Notes: a model not told the origin generated them from the letters alone. Shown: positions 46,309 through 56,166, numbered from the stretch's first letter. The stretch is 64,000 nt of DNA from Crocinitomicaceae bacterium (GCA_017984635.1 JAGNZC010000005.1:1-64000), one strand, 5' to 3'. A program made the numbers and translations.

Positions 46309-47328
46309 TTATAAACGTTCTTTAATTAAATCAGTTACGCAATCAATGAATGAAACATGATCGTTTGAACTTGGTACTAATTGTACTTTCTCGCCCCCAT
46401 GTTCTTCAAATATTTCTTGGTACTCTGATCCAATTTCAATGATTGTTTCTAAACAATCTGCCACGAAAGCTGGACTAAAAACCAATAATTTTTTCGCACC
46501 TTTTTTACCCCATTCCTCAACCACTTTATCTGAAAAAGGCGTCAACCATTTTTTGTCTAAGCGCGATTGAAAACAAACGGTATAATCTTCTTCTTTGATT
46601 CCTAGTTTAGCCGCAATTAATCGTGTTGTAGCGTAACTTGTCGCTTTGTAACAGAATTTATTTTCTTCATTAATTTCAGTCTCACAAGGTTGATCTGCAC
46701 ACAAATCCGTGTCTTCATACACTTTATCAACTTGACGTTCTGGCAAGCCATGGTATGAAAATAAAACATGATCGTAATCTGACAAATTAAATTCTTTTGC
46801 CCGTTCAACCACTGAATTGATGTAACCCTCATGGTTGTAGAATTGACTTACAATTTTTACGGAAGGAATAACCCACCATTTACGAATGATATTCATTGCT
46901 TTTTCAATCGCAGAGCCACTTGATGCACTCGCATATTGAGGAAATAGAGGAATGATAATGATTTGGTCATAATGTGCTTTTTGCATACGTCCCAACACAC
47001 TTTCCATAGATGGATTTTGGTAACGCATAGCCATTTCAATGGTTACATCATGGCCACTAAAACGTTCTTGCACCAATTTTACGACATTTTCAGTGTGTGT
47101 TTTAAGCGGAGAAATACCATTTCCAAAAGCCCATAATTCTTTGTAAATCTTTGCAGATTTTGGTGCTCTAAATGGAACAATAATTCCATTCACTAAAATT
47201 TTTCTCGCCAACCAAGGAAGATCAATAACCCGCGGATCATTTAAAAATTCGGATAAATACGTTCTTACGTCACTTGTTGATGGACTATCGGGAGTTCCCA
47301 ATTGGATTAATAATACGCCTGTTTTCAT
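46309..47328 (-). CDS. hemH: Ferrochelatase
   Basis: 339 residues. Inserts iron into protoporphyrin IX. Catalytic His in FSYHGLPERQ, LIQLGTPDSP at the start, PLFPQYASASSGS. A cysteine-rich insert (DLCADQPCETEINEENKFC) follows the catalytic loop, with another Cys in TVCFQSR; some bacterial ferrochelatases carry a [2Fe-2S] cluster in such an insert. It follows the SBP-like gene by 13 bases, so shares that transcript. Confidence 0.96.
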   Translation of the reverse strand: MKTGVLLIQLGTPDSPSTSDVRTYLSEFLNDPRVIDLPWLARKILVNGIIVPFRAPKSAKIYKELWAFGNGISPLKTHTENVVKLVQERFSGHDVTIEMAMRYQNPSMESVLGRMQKAHYDQIIIIPLFPQYASASSGSAIEKAMNIIRKWWVIPSVKIVSQFYNHEGYINSVVERAKEFNLSDYDHVLFSYHGLPERQVDKVYEDTDLCADQPCETEINEENKFCYKATSYATTRLIAAKLGIKEEDYTVCFQSRLDKKWLTPFSDKVVEEWGKKGAKKLLVFSPAFVADCLETIIEIGSEYQEIFEEHGGEKVQLVPSSNDHVSFIDCVTDLIKERL

Positions 47329-47341
47329 ATAATGGTCAAAT

Positions 47342-48196
47342 TCAAAATAATTTTTCTTGCCAATTTTCTTTCGAATTTGCTGGCAATAAATTTAATTTTG
47401 TTAAATAATCTATTGTTTTTTCAAATGCTTCAGGAAATTCTTTTCCTTCATAATTCCAATCAGTTTCAATCAACCAATTTTGAACTTGAGAAGGTTTTAA
47501 ATTATACCTCCAAGAAATCATTTCAACTGCATTTGCTGCATGTTTTATTGCCTTAGCCTTTTCGTTGACTATTAAACACATTTCTTGCAATAATGTTGCG
47601 TGTTTTTCTAAAACTTCATTTCGGACAGCAATTACAAAACATGGCCAAGGAGTAACGACCTCATCGATGTACCTACATTTCGCTTGTTCTGTAAAAGGAA
47701 AAGTGGTGTATTTTTCCCACAAGAATCCTTGAGCTTCATCTTTTCCTAAAGCCCAAAGTGCTCCGTAAACATCTCCAACACTGTTGAATTTTAGTTCGTC
47801 GGTATCCCAACCTTCTTGGTCTGCCTTTACATAAGCCATCAAGTGAGAACCTGAACCAATTCGTGAAATCGCAAAAACTTTTCCTTCTAATTCTTTGACG
47901 TTTTTAATATCAGAATGATAGGGAACATGAATCCCCCAATGCAAGGGAGAAACGACATAAACTTGAATGATTTTTGCAGGTAATCCTTCTAAAATTGCTT
48001 TTGTAATTCCTTCTGTTAACAAAACCGCAATGTCTATTGAACCCGTTTCTAATCCACGAATCATTTGACCGGTGCCTCCATTCATATCACTCCAATGAAG
48101 ATCGAGATTTATTTTTTTAAAATCACCTTCTTCAATTGCCATTCGCCATGGAAGATTGAAATGTTCAGGAACACCACCAATTTTTAAACCTATCAT
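47342..48196 (-). CDS. Cytoplasmic solute-binding-like protein (NMT1/PBP type II fold)
   Basis: 284 residues, no signal peptide. IGGVPEHFNLPW, GGTGQMIRGLETGSIDIAVLLTEGI, VSPLHWGIHVPYHS and ISRIGSGSHLMAYVKA show the type II periplasmic-binding fold. From memory similar proteins occur in fungi (Ca3427-like) and bacteria, also without export signal. The ATG overlaps the TGA of the upstream exporter gene (ATGA). Ligand unknown. Unlike uptake SBPs there is no permease of an importer next to it. Confidence 0.75.
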   Translation of the reverse strand: MIGLKIGGVPEHFNLPWRMAIEEGDFKKINLDLHWSDMNGGTGQMIRGLETGSIDIAVLLTEGITKAILEGLPAKIIQVYVVSPLHWGIHVPYHSDIKNVKELEGKVFAISRIGSGSHLMAYVKADQEGWDTDELKFNSVGDVYGALWALGKDEAQGFLWEKYTTFPFTEQAKCRYIDEVVTPWPCFVIAVRNEVLEKHATLLQEMCLIVNEKAKAIKHAANAVEMISWRYNLKPSQVQNWLIETDWNYEGKEFPEAFEKTIDYLTKLNLLPANSKENWQEKLF

Positions 48197-49962
48197 AGCG
48201 TTTCTTCATTAAATTGCATATCGTACAATTTTCGGTAATATCCTTCTTTTTGCAACAATTCTGCGTGTGACCCAATTTCTTTGATCTCACCTTTATCCAA
48301 CACAATGATTTTATCTGCATTTTGAATCGTAGATAAACGATGAGCGATAACAATCGAAGTTCTTCCTTTTGTTAGTTGAGCAGTCGCATTTTGTATCATT
48401 TCTTCGGATTCATTGTCAACACTTGACGTTGCTTCGTCTAAAATTAAAATATGTGGGTTGTAAACACAAGCACGGATAAACGATAGTAATTGACGCTGAC
48501 CAACGGATAAAACACCTCCTCGTTCACCCACTTGATAATCGTAATCGTTTGGTAATTTTGAGATGAAATCATGGGCACCAACTGCTTTTGAAGCTTCGAT
48601 TACTTGTTCTCGAGAAATAGAAGTATCCCCTAAAGTAATGTTATTGTGAATGGTGTCAGAAAACAAGAAAACATCTTGTAAAACAATGGCAATGTTTTTA
48701 CGCAAGTAAGTTAATTCAATCGTCTGAAGATCGGTTTCTCCAATAAAAATAGCCCCTTTTTGGTATTCATAAAAACGGCCTAACAAGTTAACGATGGTTG
48801 ATTTTCCAGCTCCTGTTGCGCCTACAAATGCTACAGTTGTACCTGGTTCAATTTTTAAATCAATATTTTTCAATACCCATTCTTCGTTTTTGTAGGCAAA
48901 AGAAACTTGGTTAAAAGTAATAGCTTGATTGAAATCACAAGTGTCAACAGTTCCGTTGTCCTGAATGTGTTCTTTCAAATCTAGTATTTCAAAAACACGT
49001 TCGGCTCTTACAGTTCCTCGTTGTAAAATATTAAACTTGTCAGCTAATTGTCGAATAGGACGGTACAACATATTTACCCATAAGATAAATGAAATAATTT
49101 CGCCGTACATGTTGCTAATTTCTTTTTGCGACTTCCCTCCTACTTTTAATGCACCATAAACCAATAGTAAGGCAATCGATAAAGAACTTAATAATTCTAC
49201 CACTGGAAAGAAAATCGAATTCGCCCAAACAGCATTGATATGTGCTTGACGGTGACCTTTATTGATTTCTTCAAAACCAACGTATTCTTGTTTCTCACGG
49301 TTGAACAACTGTACAATGTTCATTCCTGTTAATCGTTCTTGAACAAAATTATTCAACTTAGTTACTTGTGCTCGTTCCAATTGAAACGAATCACGCATAG
49401 CACGCGCAAAAATCCGGGTGGCTATTAACAACAATGGAATTGGTATAATTACCATAATCGACAATTCCCAGTTGCTTGTAAACATCCAAATCAATATGAT
49501 AATCAAGGCTAATAAATCACCTGCAATATCCATTAATCCAGCAGAAAACACTTCAGTAATTGCTTCTAAATCAGAAACAACTCGTGTTACTAAAGCACCG
49601 ATTGGCGTTCCGTCAAAATAACGCATTCTAAAACTCAAAATATGACCAAATATTTTTTGACGAAGATCTTTGATTACAGATTGAGCTAATAAATTAGATA
49701 AATAAGAACTTGTAAATTGAAGAACTCCCTCTAAAATCAACATTCCAATAATGATCATCGACCAGAAAAAAAGCATGTTTCCATCTTGCTTTTTAATAAT
49801 GTAATTGTTGACCATATTCCCAATCAAAGCAGGACGCGTTGGTCCTAAAATAGAAAGAACCAAAGTGCTTAAAATTGCCAGTAGCAAAATACTTTTGTAT
49901 GGCTTCGCGAATGCTATTAAACGTTTAAAAACCGATAAGTTTATGGTTGCTTTTTCAGACAT
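48193..49962 (-). CDS. ABC exporter, MsbA/multidrug type (fused TM and ATPase)
   Basis: 589 residues. Six membrane helices (about 15-320) fused to an ATPase domain: Walker A GATGAGKST, Q-loop, signature LSVGQRQ (Val for the second Gly, frequent in this subgroup) and Walker B HILILDEATSSVD. It should work as a homodimer pumping lipid or drug outward. A perfect -7 box abuts the ATG, and the SBP-like gene is translationally coupled downstream. Specific substrate not deducible. Confidence 0.93.
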   Translation of the reverse strand: MSEKATINLSVFKRLIAFAKPYKSILLLAILSTLVLSILGPTRPALIGNMVNNYIIKKQDGNMLFFWSMIIIGMLILEGVLQFTSSYLSNLLAQSVIKDLRQKIFGHILSFRMRYFDGTPIGALVTRVVSDLEAITEVFSAGLMDIAGDLLALIIILIWMFTSNWELSIMVIIPIPLLLIATRIFARAMRDSFQLERAQVTKLNNFVQERLTGMNIVQLFNREKQEYVGFEEINKGHRQAHINAVWANSIFFPVVELLSSLSIALLLVYGALKVGGKSQKEISNMYGEIISFILWVNMLYRPIRQLADKFNILQRGTVRAERVFEILDLKEHIQDNGTVDTCDFNQAITFNQVSFAYKNEEWVLKNIDLKIEPGTTVAFVGATGAGKSTIVNLLGRFYEYQKGAIFIGETDLQTIELTYLRKNIAIVLQDVFLFSDTIHNNITLGDTSISREQVIEASKAVGAHDFISKLPNDYDYQVGERGGVLSVGQRQLLSFIRACVYNPHILILDEATSSVDNESEEMIQNATAQLTKGRTSIVIAHRLSTIQNADKIIVLDKGEIKEIGSHAELLQKEGYYRKLYDMQFNEETL

Positions 49963-49966
49963 GGCA

Positions 49967-49974
49967 CAAATTTA
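49967..49974 (-). promoter_or_regulatory. -7 box (TAAATTTG) abutting the ABC exporter start
   Basis: TAAATTTG on the minus strand, four bases (TGCC) before the ATG at 49962. Predicts an mRNA starting at or next to the ATG. No -33 TTTG. Confidence 0.5.
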
Positions 49975-50084
49975 CTTTTTTTCACTTGGACTGCATTCAT
50001 AATGCGGTCACTTTTTATGATTTATTACAATTGTAAAAACAAATTGTTTGCTTTTTTACTTTACTTTTATAAAAACAATTGATT

Positions 50085-50732
50085 ATGCTCTATAATTTAT
50101 CTGATACCAATTCAATTTTGGGGAACTATTTAAGTGAAATTCGTTCTGTTGACATTCAAAAAGATTCTATGCGTTTCCGCAAAAATTTTGAAAGGATTGC
50201 CGAAATTATGGCATATGAAGTATCAAAAACAATGACTTTTAAAACCATTTCTGTTACTACTCCTTTGGCTACTGCGCAGGTAAATGTAATAGCTGAACAG
50301 CCTATTTTAGCAACCATTTTAAGAGCTGGTTTGTCGATGCATCAAGGATTGTTGAATTATTTTGACGGAGCTGATAGTGCTTTTATTTCTGCTTACAGAA
50401 GACATACAACAGATGAAGAATTTGATATCCATGTTGAATATTTAGCAGCGCCATCGATTGACAATAAAGTTGTAATTATTAGTGATCCGATGTTAGCTAC
50501 TGGAAGTTCAATGGTAACCGTTTACAAAGCGCTTTTAAAACAAGGGAATCCTGCTAAAATTATTGTTGTTGTAGCCATTGCAACGCAAGAAGCAATCGAT
50601 TTTGTAAAAACCCATTTACCCTTAAACACAGCTATTTGGGTTGCAGCGATTGATAGTGAGTTAACAGCACATTCCTACATTGTTCCTGGTTTAGGCGATG
50701 CTGGCGACTTAGCTTATGGAATTAAATGTTAA
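50085..50732 (+). CDS. upp: Uracil phosphoribosyltransferase
   Basis: 215 residues from the ATG at 50085; a TTG at 50079 is in frame but not needed. Makes UMP from uracil and PRPP. PRPP motif VVIISDPMLATGSSM, and the uracil-site tail YIVPGLGDAGDLAYGIKC. The upstream gap holds a weak TACTTTTA element. Two small genes follow: a membrane protein and a HAD phosphatase. Confidence 0.95.
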   Translation: MLYNLSDTNSILGNYLSEIRSVDIQKDSMRFRKNFERIAEIMAYEVSKTMTFKTISVTTPLATAQVNVIAEQPILATILRAGLSMHQGLLNYFDGADSAFISAYRRHTTDEEFDIHVEYLAAPSIDNKVVIISDPMLATGSSMVTVYKALLKQGNPAKIIVVVAIATQEAIDFVKTHLPLNTAIWVAAIDSELTAHSYIVPGLGDAGDLAYGIKC

Positions 50733-50741
50733 TTTTACGCT

Positions 50742-51182
50742 ATGAATTGGACCGCAATTAGTAGTGTTTTAGCATTAGCAACCGTAAAGTTTTTGTTAGC
50801 CCCTTCTTCTGGAAGAGCTTTAAATTTACCATTTTGGGAAACTTATTTTGCCGCATTAATAGGGGGAGTTATAAGCGCAACCTTTTTCTACTTTTTCAGT
50901 GAATTCATGTTGAAAATAAGTGAAAAAAGAAAAGCAAGGAAAATCGACAATAACGAACCGATCAAACGTAAATCCTCCAAATCAAAACGATTAATTTTAA
51001 AGATAAAAAACAAATTTGGGATGTATGGAATTTGTATTCTAGGCCCATTTATTTTATCCATTCCAATTGGAACGATTATCGCTGCAAAAATGTACGGAAA
51101 ATCTAAAATGACCTATCCAATCATTTTGTTTGGCTTAGCAATGAACGGAATGATTTTAACACTAATTTCCTACTTAGTTTAA
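50742..51182 (+). CDS. Small integral membrane protein (possibly DedA-like / small multidrug export type)
   Basis: 146 residues. Hydrophobic segments about 4-20, 32-55, 92-113 and 122-145, with a lysine-rich middle loop (about 58-90). The pattern KFLLAPSSGRALNLPFWETYF and GPFILSIPIGTIIAAKMYGKSKM recalls PF06695 (putative small multi-drug export), but I am not certain. It is nine bases after upp and two before the HAD gene, so co-transcribed with both. Confidence 0.6.
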   Translation: MNWTAISSVLALATVKFLLAPSSGRALNLPFWETYFAALIGGVISATFFYFFSEFMLKISEKRKARKIDNNEPIKRKSSKSKRLILKIKNKFGMYGICILGPFILSIPIGTIIAAKMYGKSKMTYPIILFGLAMNGMILTLISYLV

Positions 51183-51183
51183 A

Positions 51184-51900
51184 ATGACTGATCAACACTT
51201 ATTTTTTGATTTAGATCGCACTTTATGGGATTTTGAAAAGAATTCAAAAATTGCATTAACACAATTATTTCATCACCACGGACTGCATAATCACATTGCA
51301 AATTTCCATGCATTTTATGGACATTATAAATTAAAAAACGCACAATTATGGAAAGAGTATGGTGCAGGTCGTTTAAAAAAAGAGGCGCTAAGAGATGAAC
51401 GATTCCGTGTAACCTTAAACCATTTTTCTATCAACGATGAAGATTTGGTAAAAAAAATAAGTGATGGTTACGTGGAACTTTCTCCGCAACAAACCGCTTT
51501 GTTTCCAAACGCTATAGAAACCTTGGAATACTTAAAAAAAGAAGGTTATACAATGCATATCATCACGAATGGATTCAAAGAAGTGCAATTTATCAAATTA
51601 AAAAATTCAGGATTAATTGATTTTTTTGATGTTATTGTATGTTCTGAAGATGTAGGACACAACAAACCGAATCCAGCAATTTTCAATCATTCATTAAGCA
51701 AAGCCGCTGCAACTGCCGAAAAATCGGTGATGATTGGTGATGACTATGAAGTGGATGTATTAGGCGCTTTGAATTTCGGAATGAAAGGCGTTTTATTTGA
51801 TCCCTACAACGAATTCAAATCATCAGTTGACGGACATAAAATAAAGGATCTTAACGAATTGCCAGCTTTGTTGCCATGGGTTTTCAAAGAAAATTTGTAA
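51184..51900 (+). CDS. YjjG-family HAD nucleotidase
   Basis: 238 residues. HAD motif I FFDLDRTLWDFEKNS (DxD), motif II ITNGFKEVQ, motif III/IV VGHNKPNPAIF and MIGDDYEVDVLGA. The insertion after motif I and length fit YjjG, a house-cleaning pyrimidine nucleotidase. It fits next to upp (pyrimidine salvage). It converges on the GT39-like gene ending at 51924. Confidence 0.88.
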   Translation: MTDQHLFFDLDRTLWDFEKNSKIALTQLFHHHGLHNHIANFHAFYGHYKLKNAQLWKEYGAGRLKKEALRDERFRVTLNHFSINDEDLVKKISDGYVELSPQQTALFPNAIETLEYLKKEGYTMHIITNGFKEVQFIKLKNSGLIDFFDVIVCSEDVGHNKPNPAIFNHSLSKAAATAEKSVMIGDDYEVDVLGALNFGMKGVLFDPYNEFKSSVDGHKIKDLNELPALLPWVFKENL

Positions 51901-51923
51901 TTCAAAACAGTAAAGAGATTCAA

Positions 51924-53750
51924 TTAGCGCTTGAAAAACAACTTAATTGCATTTAATTTTTGCATTTTCTTTTGAGGATTCCAAGCATATATTTTTAATA
52001 CATCGCTTCTTTTTAAATCTTTAGGCAGTCTGAACGCACTTGTAATTACACCATCATTATTTGTTTCAATTTTAGTCAAATCAAATGCATGGTAAAAATA
52101 AGGTTGATCATTTTTCATAAGCATTTCATTGTCTCGAACAATGGTAGCAACTAAATAAAAGGAACCGGATGTATCTAAGCTTCCTTCCGTTTGCAAAACA
52201 TAATAATCCGAACGTTTTTTCAATGCTGGAACATGTGAAATTTCAATAGATAAGTCTCCGAAAAACTCTAAATCTATACTATCTTTTCTAGCACTTTTTT
52301 CAGAAATAATGCGATTTAGTTTTTTATTATTCTTCCCTTTTTTGTAGAAATAAGCTGTAGAATAAGGCAATGAAAGTGATGTTACTAAATGTGGGTATTT
52401 TTCCCGAATTACTTCTTGGTACATTGGCGTCAATTCAACGGTTGATTCACTGAAGCAAAAATAGTTTTTTGTTGAAGAATCAACTCGTTTTTTTAATTGA
52501 AATAAAACATCCTTTTGAGTCCAATCTACAATTGGCTCTCTTACATCATCTTCTAAGTAATAATTAAGATAATTTATACTGTTGAAAGCTGATGCAAACT
52601 CAATATTTTCAGTGCCATATTTTTGCTGAACTCGATGAATAAATGCTGCTTGTTCTCGAAAAACACCAAAGTGAATAGGGTCTTGAATACGGAAAAGGAT
52701 AACGCTATGTGTAATAGAAAGGACTAAAATGAATTTTAATAATCGCCACTTTTGGTATTCTTTCATTTCAATTTCAGAGGGTAGAATACCTAGAAACAGA
52801 AAAGGTAAAATAAATACCATTGCTGATTCTCTTAAAATTGGAGTAAGCGCATAGGACAAAACAAAAGCGACAACGAAAACAGTTAAAAACACTGCGATTC
52901 CGAACTTTTTATTCCAATTAATAAGTGTAGATTTTTCTTTCTTACGAAAACGTACTATTACAGCAAATATGACTAAAAATACAACTATTAAAACAAGCGA
53001 TTCATTGAAAAACAAATAAATAAATTCAAATGCCCATTTCCAAGAAGGTGCCGGTAGCCAATTTAATCCACCACGATTCAAATGAAACAAGGTAACAGAT
53101 AAATGAGGTGCAAATGCAATGATACTGATTGACCCTGCTATTAATAGCCACTTAATTTTAGCTTTACCAATGATGAATAAAGCGCATATCCCTATTAAAC
53201 CTACAGTTAGAAAAGCAAAATAATGCGACAACATGGCTCCAATTAATCCAATAAAAAGGAAAAAAGTCCATTTAACAAAATGATTGTTTCCGTGTTTGAT
53301 TTCTAGTACACTTAAAAAGCTGACTAAAACAAAAAACTCTCCTGAATTGTAAGGTCGAGCAAAGACACTGTTCATCACTGCAAATGATAAACCTGTCAAC
53401 AAAGCAAGCGTCACTAACCCACTAAAACGAGTAAAATGTCGATTCGCAATGTGATAAATTAAACTCGAATTTAAAATAAAAAAAAGTAAACCTGTAGATC
53501 GTAACGACCATTCACTGTCGCCGAATAGATGAACCCAAATCCATAAAAACACTTGGTAAAAGGCAGGATGCATATCGCCAACTTGGATGCCATAATACCA
53601 CAATTCATTCCAGGAAGTGGATTGTGTTCGATTCCAAGCGCTTAATTCATCATTTGTTAAACCTTGAACGATAATAAAATAACAACGAAAAAGGAAGCCA
53701 ATACAAAGTATCCATAAAAATAAACGATGTTCTTTGAGCCACTTAATCAT
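51924..53750 (-). CDS. GT39/ArnT-like multi-pass glycosyltransferase
   Basis: 608 residues. About ten membrane helices (1-350) with the catalytic-type Asp-Glu in GLTNDELSAW in the first loop, and a soluble C-terminal part (about 350-608). This is the GT-C class that uses polyprenyl-phosphate sugars at the outer face of the membrane. The Dpm1-like gene at 4924-5634 could supply such a donor, but is 46 kb away (inference). It is downstream of rlmB by 12 bases and probably co-transcribed. Confidence 0.75.
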   Translation of the reverse strand: MIKWLKEHRLFLWILCIGFLFRCYFIIVQGLTNDELSAWNRTQSTSWNELWYYGIQVGDMHPAFYQVFLWIWVHLFGDSEWSLRSTGLLFFILNSSLIYHIANRHFTRFSGLVTLALLTGLSFAVMNSVFARPYNSGEFFVLVSFLSVLEIKHGNNHFVKWTFFLFIGLIGAMLSHYFAFLTVGLIGICALFIIGKAKIKWLLIAGSISIIAFAPHLSVTLFHLNRGGLNWLPAPSWKWAFEFIYLFFNESLVLIVVFLVIFAVIVRFRKKEKSTLINWNKKFGIAVFLTVFVVAFVLSYALTPILRESAMVFILPFLFLGILPSEIEMKEYQKWRLLKFILVLSITHSVILFRIQDPIHFGVFREQAAFIHRVQQKYGTENIEFASAFNSINYLNYYLEDDVREPIVDWTQKDVLFQLKKRVDSSTKNYFCFSESTVELTPMYQEVIREKYPHLVTSLSLPYSTAYFYKKGKNNKKLNRIISEKSARKDSIDLEFFGDLSIEISHVPALKKRSDYYVLQTEGSLDTSGSFYLVATIVRDNEMLMKNDQPYFYHAFDLTKIETNNDGVITSAFRLPKDLKRSDVLKIYAWNPQKKMQKLNAIKLFFKR

Positions 53751-53762
53751 TCAATTACTTAT

Positions 53763-54545
53763 TTAATCGCGTAATTCTTGACGTGTTTTTTCGTATAAAA
53801 TCATTCCTGCTGCAACCCCAACATTCATAGATGCAATTTCACCACGCATAGGGATCCTAGCTTTGATATCAGATAAATTCAATAAATCAGAAGTGATTCC
53901 ATCTTCTTCAGAGCCTAAAATGATGGCAACAGAACCTCTTAAATTCACTTCATACAAAGGGATTTTTGATTTTTCAGTACATGCGACAATACGCATACCT
54001 AATTGTTGTAAGTAAAATAAAGAATCTTTTAGATTAGTTGTTTTACAAACTGGAATACGATTCAAAGCACCTGCGGAAGTTTTAATTGCATCAGCCGTAA
54101 CCAAAGCAGATCCTTTAGACGGAATTAAAATCGCATCAACACCTTGACATTCAGCCGTTCTTGCGATTGCACCAAAGTTACGAACGTCTGTAATACGATC
54201 TAATACTAGGATCATTGGCTTCTCTCCTTTTTCCATTCGTTCTTCAACAAATGGCTCAATCAATTGATATTCAATTGGAGAAACGTAAGCTATTACACCT
54301 TGATGATTTCCATCAATAACACCGTCTAATTTTTGAACAGGAACAAATTGTAATTGAAAATCACGACCTGCTAAAGCATCTTTTAATTCAGAGAAAAGAT
54401 CTTTATTCATCCCTTTTTGAATTAAAATCTTGTTAATCTCACGTCCAGCTTTGATTGCTTCAATAACAGCGCGTACTCCAAAAATCACATCTTCAGCAGA
54501 TTTTTTTCGTTCAAACTTCTTATATTCCATTCTTCTATTTTCCAT
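53763..54545 (-). CDS. rlmB: 23S rRNA (guanosine-2'-O-)-methyltransferase RlmB / SpoU family
   Basis: 260 residues. N-terminal substrate-binding domain (about 15-95), then a SPOUT knot domain: ILVLDRITDVRNFGAIARTAEC, ILGSEEDGI, MNVGVAAGMILYE. It methylates G2251 in the peptidyl-transferase P-loop of 23S rRNA. The start is the ATG at 54545. Six bases after the OsmC-like stop. Confidence 0.94.
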   Translation of the reverse strand: MENRRMEYKKFERKKSAEDVIFGVRAVIEAIKAGREINKILIQKGMNKDLFSELKDALAGRDFQLQFVPVQKLDGVIDGNHQGVIAYVSPIEYQLIEPFVEERMEKGEKPMILVLDRITDVRNFGAIARTAECQGVDAILIPSKGSALVTADAIKTSAGALNRIPVCKTTNLKDSLFYLQQLGMRIVACTEKSKIPLYEVNLRGSVAIILGSEEDGITSDLLNLSDIKARIPMRGEIASMNVGVAAGMILYEKTRQELRD

Positions 54546-54551
54546 TTCTTT

Positions 54552-54959
54552 TTATTTATAAACGATTGAAAATTCAACCGCTACATTATCACCCAATGTT
54601 TTTGCAACCGGGCACGCTTTTCCAGCTCTGATTACTTTTTCAGCCTGTATATCCGTCCAATTATTTCCTTTAAAATCGATATGAATCACAATTTTACCAA
54701 TTCTTCTAGGATTAGCTTCCATGATTTTCTCAACACTTGCTTTCGCATGTTCAAAAAATACGTCATGTTCTTTGCAATAAATTCCGATAATTGTCAACAT
54801 GCATGAAGCATATGCTGTTGCGACTAAATCAGTAGGAGAAAATGCTTGACCTAAACCATTGTTATCAAGCGGTGCATCTGTAATGATAGAAGTATTCGAT
54901 TGAACATGTGTACATTTTGTTCTAAGTCCTCCCAAATATTCAACTTCTGCTGTAATCAT
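54552..54959 (-). CDS. OsmC/Ohr family protein
   Basis: 135 residues from the ATG at 54959; the ORF to 55004 uses a TTG. The two reactive cysteines are in TAYASCMLTIIG and AGKACPVAKTL. OsmC proteins reduce organic hydroperoxides with thiol partners. The N-terminal strand VEYLGGLRTKC and SPTDLVATA are family marks. It may share transcription with rlmB and the GT39-like gene. Confidence 0.92.
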   Translation of the reverse strand: MITAEVEYLGGLRTKCTHVQSNTSIITDAPLDNNGLGQAFSPTDLVATAYASCMLTIIGIYCKEHDVFFEHAKASVEKIMEANPRRIGKIVIHIDFKGNNWTDIQAEKVIRAGKACPVAKTLGDNVAVEFSIVYK

Positions 54960-55124
54960 AAAATTATCAAAAATTTGTTTTGTAACTTTGTCTTTTGAAA
55001 TCAAAAACGATTTTAATTGGTAAAAATAAGCTTTTTATTTGAGCCTAAGAAATAACGAACATTTTGAATGAATGAATTGTTATTTAAAAAGCACATTTAT
55101 TAAAGCGCATTTAGTTAAAGTGAA

Positions 55125-56000
55125 ATGAGTGAAATAAGTCAAAAAGATAATTCTGAGATTCGTATTAAAAAACCGAAATGGTTGCGTGTAAAATTGCCCA
55201 TTGGCGAGAATTACCGTAGGGTTAGATCATTGGTTGACGAGCATAAGCTACATACAATTTGTGAAAGTGGTAGTTGTCCAAATATGGGTGAATGTTGGGG
55301 AGAAGGCACTGCTACTTTTATGATTTTAGGAAATATTTGTACGCGTTCATGTGGTTTTTGTGCTGTTAAAACAGGTCGACCAGAAGAAGTTGATGAATTT
55401 GAACCAGGGAAAATTGCACACAGCGTAAAAACGATGGGAATCAAACATGCTGTAATTACTTCTGTAGACCGCGACGACTTGAAAGATGGTGGTTCTGGTA
55501 TTTGGGTTCAAACTGTTAAAGCCATTCGCCATCAATCACCAGGTACAACATTAGAAACTTTGATTCCTGATTTTGCAGGAAATTGGGAAAACTTACAAAA
55601 CATTATCGAAGTTGCACCTGAAATTGTCAGTCATAATTTAGAAACGGTGCGACGTTTAACCAAACAAGTGCGTATTCAAGCTAAATACGATCGAAGTTTA
55701 GAAGTATTATTTCGTTTGAAAAAAGGCGGTATGCGCACAAAATCAGGTATCATGCTAGGTTTAGGAGAAACTGATGAAGAAATCATTGAAACAATGCAAG
55801 ATTTACGCAGTGTACAAGTTGATATTTTAACATTGGGGCAATATTTGCAACCAACGCCCAAACATTTACCGATTGCTGAATTTGTAACACCTGAACGTTT
55901 TGAAAAATATCAGAAAATAGGCATGGAAATGGGATTTAGATATGTAGAAAGCGGCCCCTTGGTTCGCTCATCTTATCATGCTGAAAAGCATTTGTTTTAA
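55125..56000 (+). CDS. lipA: Lipoyl synthase
   Basis: 291 residues. Inserts two sulfurs into octanoyl groups on lipoyl domains. Auxiliary cluster ligands C46, C51, C57; radical-SAM ligands C72, C76, C79 (CTRSCGFC); the conserved RSSY near the C-terminus. lipB is not adjacent. Dihydrolipoyl dehydrogenase is 3.4 kb downstream, metabolically linked. Confidence 0.97.
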   Translation: MSEISQKDNSEIRIKKPKWLRVKLPIGENYRRVRSLVDEHKLHTICESGSCPNMGECWGEGTATFMILGNICTRSCGFCAVKTGRPEEVDEFEPGKIAHSVKTMGIKHAVITSVDRDDLKDGGSGIWVQTVKAIRHQSPGTTLETLIPDFAGNWENLQNIIEVAPEIVSHNLETVRRLTKQVRIQAKYDRSLEVLFRLKKGGMRTKSGIMLGLGETDEEIIETMQDLRSVQVDILTLGQYLQPTPKHLPIAEFVTPERFEKYQKIGMEMGFRYVESGPLVRSSYHAEKHLF

Positions 56001-56148
56001 GTTTAGACCTGTCTATTTTATTGAAAATTTGAAATAAATTGAAGCGAGTAAAAACAGTAAATTAATAAATTTGAAAATTAGATTTAAAAAACTAATAATA
56101 AATTAACATATGTTTTGATTTTTTATTAATTTGGCGGTCGCATTACTA

Positions 56149-56156
56149 TAATTTTG
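56149..56156 (+). promoter_or_regulatory. Candidate -7 box (TAATTTTG) for the T9SS cargo gene
   Basis: TAATTTTG, 10 bases before the ATG at 56167. The nearest TTTG (56130-56133) leaves only 15 bases of spacer, so the -33 is weak. Confidence 0.5.
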
Positions 56157-56166
56157 TAATAATTAC

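Noticed and set aside
48480-48560. Signature LSVGQ instead of LSGGQ in the ABC exporter
   Set aside because: A known variation in MsbA-like exporters; the other ATPase motifs are intact.
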